From contig CALWRM010000064.1 in NCBI GenBank assembly GCA_944383925.1, positions 1 through 34,215 of the forward strand: a stretch of DNA of 34,215 bases. Direction: 5' to 3'. The DNA comes from an uncultured Clostridia bacterium. GTDB taxonomy: Bacteria; Bacillota; Clostridia; Christensenellales; UBA1750. Position numbers and translations under genes: made by a program. Of the stretch, positions 32,609 through 34,215 are shown one piece after another. The notes under the pieces are model-generated. The model was not told the DNA's origin, ran no database searches, and saw only the letters and a list, made by a program, of their open reading frames with translations. How positions within the stretch are numbered: position 1 is the stretch's first letter; each line of letters begins with the position of its first letter.

Positions 32609-33013
32609 ATGGCCAACAAACCCGCAAAGCTGCTGGGCCTTGCGCACATCGGCATTTACACCAAGGATCTGGAGGCTTCCAAGGCCTTCTACACCAAGCT
32701 GGGCTTTCGCCTGGACGGCGAATCCTGCCCCGGCGCCAAGCTCGCCTTCATGAGCCTTGGCAGCTGCCTGCTGGAGCTCATCCAGCCCGCGGACCCCGCG
32801 GCGCAGCTGCCCGGCGACGGCGTTGTGGCGCACGTTGCCATCGAATGCACCGGCATCGACGAGCTGGTCGCCTCCCTCAAGGCCCAGGGGCTGGTTCCCC
32901 AGCAGGCCCAGGTGTCCACCTCGGACAACATCCTCGACGGCATCAAGAACATCTTCTTCCCCGGTCCCTCCGGCGAGAGCATCGAGCTGCTCGACTACTA
33001 CCGCCGGCCCTAA
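32609..33013 (+). CDS. VOC-superfamily (glyoxalase-like) protein
   Basis: The 134-residue protein has two beta-alpha-beta-beta-beta units typical of the vicinal oxygen chelate fold. Possible metal ligands occur at the usual places: His13 (LAHIGIYTKD), Glu56 (SCLLELIQP), His75 (VVAHVAIEC) and Glu126 (GESIELLDYY). The length matches lactoylglutathione-lyase-like and methylmalonyl-CoA-epimerase-like members, so the reaction (detoxification, epimerisation or another) cannot be fixed. GGGGGA lies about 11 bases before the ATG. It is transcribed alone, diverging from the S-component/coaX pair. Confidence 0.9.
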   Translation: MANKPAKLLGLAHIGIYTKDLEASKAFYTKLGFRLDGESCPGAKLAFMSLGSCLLELIQPADPAAQLPGDGVVAHVAIECTGIDELVASLKAQGLVPQQAQVSTSDNILDGIKNIFFPGPSGESIELLDYYRRP

Positions 33014-33031
33014 AAACGCGCCGAGCGCTCC

Positions 33032-33073
33032 GCAAGCCCAACGGGCCCGTTCCGTTGGGCTTGCGCTCGTTTT
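33032..33073 (+). terminator. Terminator after the VOC gene
   Basis: GCAAGCCCAACGG (33032-33044) pairs with CCGTTGGGCTTGC (33052-33064), followed by GCTCGTTTT. It starts 18 bases after the stop codon. Confidence 0.85.
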
Positions 33074-33081
33074 CTGCCCTT

Positions 33082-33873
33082 TCAAAAAAGATTCTTGCGA
33101 CAGATATATAGCAGATGGCTTTGATTTCCCAACAGCTCCCGCTTTTCGCAGCAGGCCAGATGGTGGCGGAAGAACAGCTCGAATTCCTCGTTGGACATTT
33201 GAAAATCGCCCGTCCTCTGCGCCAGCTCCAGCAGGCTGTCCGTGCCGATCAGGTCCAGCTTGCGGACCGGTTTTTGTGCAAACAGGGCCTCGAACTCCTC
33301 GATGTCAAAGCCGGTGAAGACCTGGTCCTGGAAATGGCGGACGCGCGACGCCTCGTCGAAGTTTTCCTCCAACCCCGCGCGGAAGTTGCCCCGAAGGTAG
33401 TTGTTATACAGGATGGCGTACACGGACAAAAAAGCCGCCATCACCAGGCCGCCCGGCTTGGCCAGGCGAATCGCCTCGTCCAGGGCCTTGTGTTGCTCCT
33501 GGGGCGCGTATAGATGATACATCGGCCCAAACAGGAGCACCGCGTCAAAGCTGTTGCTGGCTAGGAAGTCCAGGTTCGACGCGTCCCCCTGGTAGGCGGT
33601 GAGCTGACCTTGTCCCTGGGCATTGCGGCGCAATATCTCCAGATTGCGCTCCACCAGCTCCACGGCCGTCACATCGTACCCTTCCTTGGCAAGGGCGATG
33701 GAATAGCGGCCCGTGCCGGCGCCGACTTCCAGCAGCTTCTTACCCACGGGTAAAAGCCGGCGGATGTACTGCATGGTGGTCCTATACTCCAGCTGGCCAT
33801 GGCGGTTCTTCAGCAGCCGCGCATCCTCGTCATAGGCGTTGTAGAACGCCTCCAGCATGTTTTTTCGTTCCAT
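33082..33873 (-). CDS. Class I SAM-dependent methyltransferase
   Basis: The 263-residue protein begins FYNAYDEDARL and has motif I KLLEVGAGTGRYSIALA (46-62), an acidic strand-2 end (VTAVELVERNLEIL), motif II-like FDAVLLFGPMYHLY and motif III-like AKPGGLVMAAF. The GPMYHL motif is frequent in firmicute methyltransferases of unknown substrate. The C-terminal 70 residues are helical and close over the active site in relatives. The ATG at 33873 has AAGGAGGGG upstream; an upstream in-frame start would run over the promoter. It is a single-gene unit with its own strong promoter. Confidence 0.88.
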   Translation of the reverse strand: MERKNMLEAFYNAYDEDARLLKNRHGQLEYRTTMQYIRRLLPVGKKLLEVGAGTGRYSIALAKEGYDVTAVELVERNLEILRRNAQGQGQLTAYQGDASNLDFLASNSFDAVLLFGPMYHLYAPQEQHKALDEAIRLAKPGGLVMAAFLSVYAILYNNYLRGNFRAGLEENFDEASRVRHFQDQVFTGFDIEEFEALFAQKPVRKLDLIGTDSLLELAQRTGDFQMSNEEFELFFRHHLACCEKRELLGNQSHLLYICRKNLF

Positions 33874-33905
33874 GATTCCCCTCCTTACGCCCTTTGGTGG
33901 CTGAA

Positions 33906-33934
33906 AGTATAGCAAAAGGGAATCTAGCCGTCAA
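33906..33934 (-). promoter_or_regulatory. Promoter of the second methyltransferase gene
   Basis: On the minus strand TTGACG (33934-33929), 17 bases and TATACT (33911-33906) with an upstream TGC form a near-consensus promoter; the start is about 25 bases before the ATG. Confidence 0.8.
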
Positions 33935-33949
33935 TGCGGTATGCGCAAA

Positions 33950-33982
33950 CGAGCGCGAAACCCAAATTGGGTTCCGCGCTCG
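33950..33982 (-). terminator. Terminator after the aldo/keto reductase gene
   Basis: CGAGCGCG-A-AACCCAA pairs with TTGGGTT-C-CGCGCTCG, a 15-bp stem with one mismatch; TTTG follows on the minus strand and TTTTTC a few bases on at the plus side. It lies 19 bases past the stop codon. Confidence 0.75.
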
Positions 33983-34001
33983 GCGTTTTTCTTGTTTCGG
34001 A

Positions 34002-34215
34002 TCAAGTGTCCCAGCGGTCGGGGCTCCAGTAGCTGCGCTGGTTGGTATCCATCGTGGCGATCAGGGCCATGTCCTCCTCGTCCAGGTTGAAGTCGAACAC
34101 GTTGGCGTTTTCGATGATGCGGTTCTTCTTCACGGACTTGGGGATGACGATGTTGCCCAGCTGCAGCTCCCAGCGGATGATGACCTGGGCGCCGGTCTTG
34201 CCGTGCTTCTTGGCG
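34002..34215 (-). CDS. Aldo/keto reductase, C-terminal part only
   Basis: Seventy codons and the TGA stop are inside the window; the N-terminal three quarters, with the catalytic Tyr, lie beyond the right edge. The visible end has the family's cofactor-binding segment (AQVIIRWELQLGNIVIPKSV), followed by KNRIIENANVFDFNLDEED, which contacts the adenosine of NADPH in relatives. It ends in NQRSYWSPDRWDT. This is typical of the 280-residue 2,5-diketogluconate-reductase-like group (AKR5). The substrate is unknown. A hairpin terminator follows, so it is the last gene of its transcript. Confidence 0.92.
   Translation of the reverse strand, partial: AKKHGKTGAQVIIRWELQLGNIVIPKSVKKNRIIENANVFDFNLDEEDMALIATMDTNQRSYWSPDRWDT

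Overview
The window looks like chromosome of a GC-rich, Gram-positive member of the Clostridia, probably gut-associated. Supporting signs are a threonine T-box leader on thrS, strong AGGAGG-type ribosome binding sites, sigma-A-like promoters (TTGACA-17/18-TATACT), CUT1 sugar ABC genes with a YesM/YesN-type two-component pair, an ECF-type S component, formate-THF ligase and a clostripain-family lipoprotein. The exact lineage cannot be fixed from this sequence. Nothing here looks like a phage, insertion sequence, CRISPR array or rRNA/tRNA locus; most of the region is ordinary, well-spaced chromosomal genes.

Layout. 1-2.4 kb: the 5' part of a large secreted surface protein (minus strand) with a nine-copy hexapeptide repeat, a structured leader and an AT-rich upstream gap. 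2.4-3.6 kb: an unrecognised protein and a methyltransferase. 3.8-6.4 kb: greA-lysS operon, in which LysRS carries an extra C-terminal tRNA-binding domain. 6.5-8.4 kb: a membrane-anchored M15 carboxypeptidase followed by prmA. 8.4-17.2 kb: a carbohydrate block comprising two CUT1 permeases and a lipoprotein binding protein (no ATPase), a divergent YesM-like kinase and YesN-like regulator, and a convergent enolase-superfamily dehydratase. 17.4-18.5 kb: a two-domain protein of unknown function with an acidic Ala/Glu linker. 18.6-22 kb: T-box leader, thrS, then asd. 22-24.4 kb: fhs and a divergent LiaF-like membrane protein with face-to-face overlapping promoters. 24.4-28.5 kb: EamA transporter, orphan Spo0B-type sensor kinase, DUF362 ferredoxin-like protein and SDR oxidoreductase. 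28.7-30.7 kb: C11 protease lipoprotein. 30.8-32.3 kb: an ECF S component translationally close to coaX, probably pantothenate uptake plus phosphorylation. 32.6-34.2 kb: VOC protein, a second methyltransferase, and the end of an aldo/keto reductase.

How the parts may work together (inference). The ABC genes, the YesMN pair and the enolase-superfamily enzyme form one plausible unit: sense an oligosaccharide or sugar acid, import it with a shared housekeeping ATPase, and dehydrate an acid sugar. The T-box would couple threonyl-tRNA charging to both thrS and, by readthrough, asd, which feeds threonine synthesis. The most unusual items are the LysRS fusion, the possible pseudoknot leader of the surface protein, the structured region ahead of the sensor kinase, and the interlocked fhs/LiaF-like promoters. 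No clearly new multi-gene system was found.
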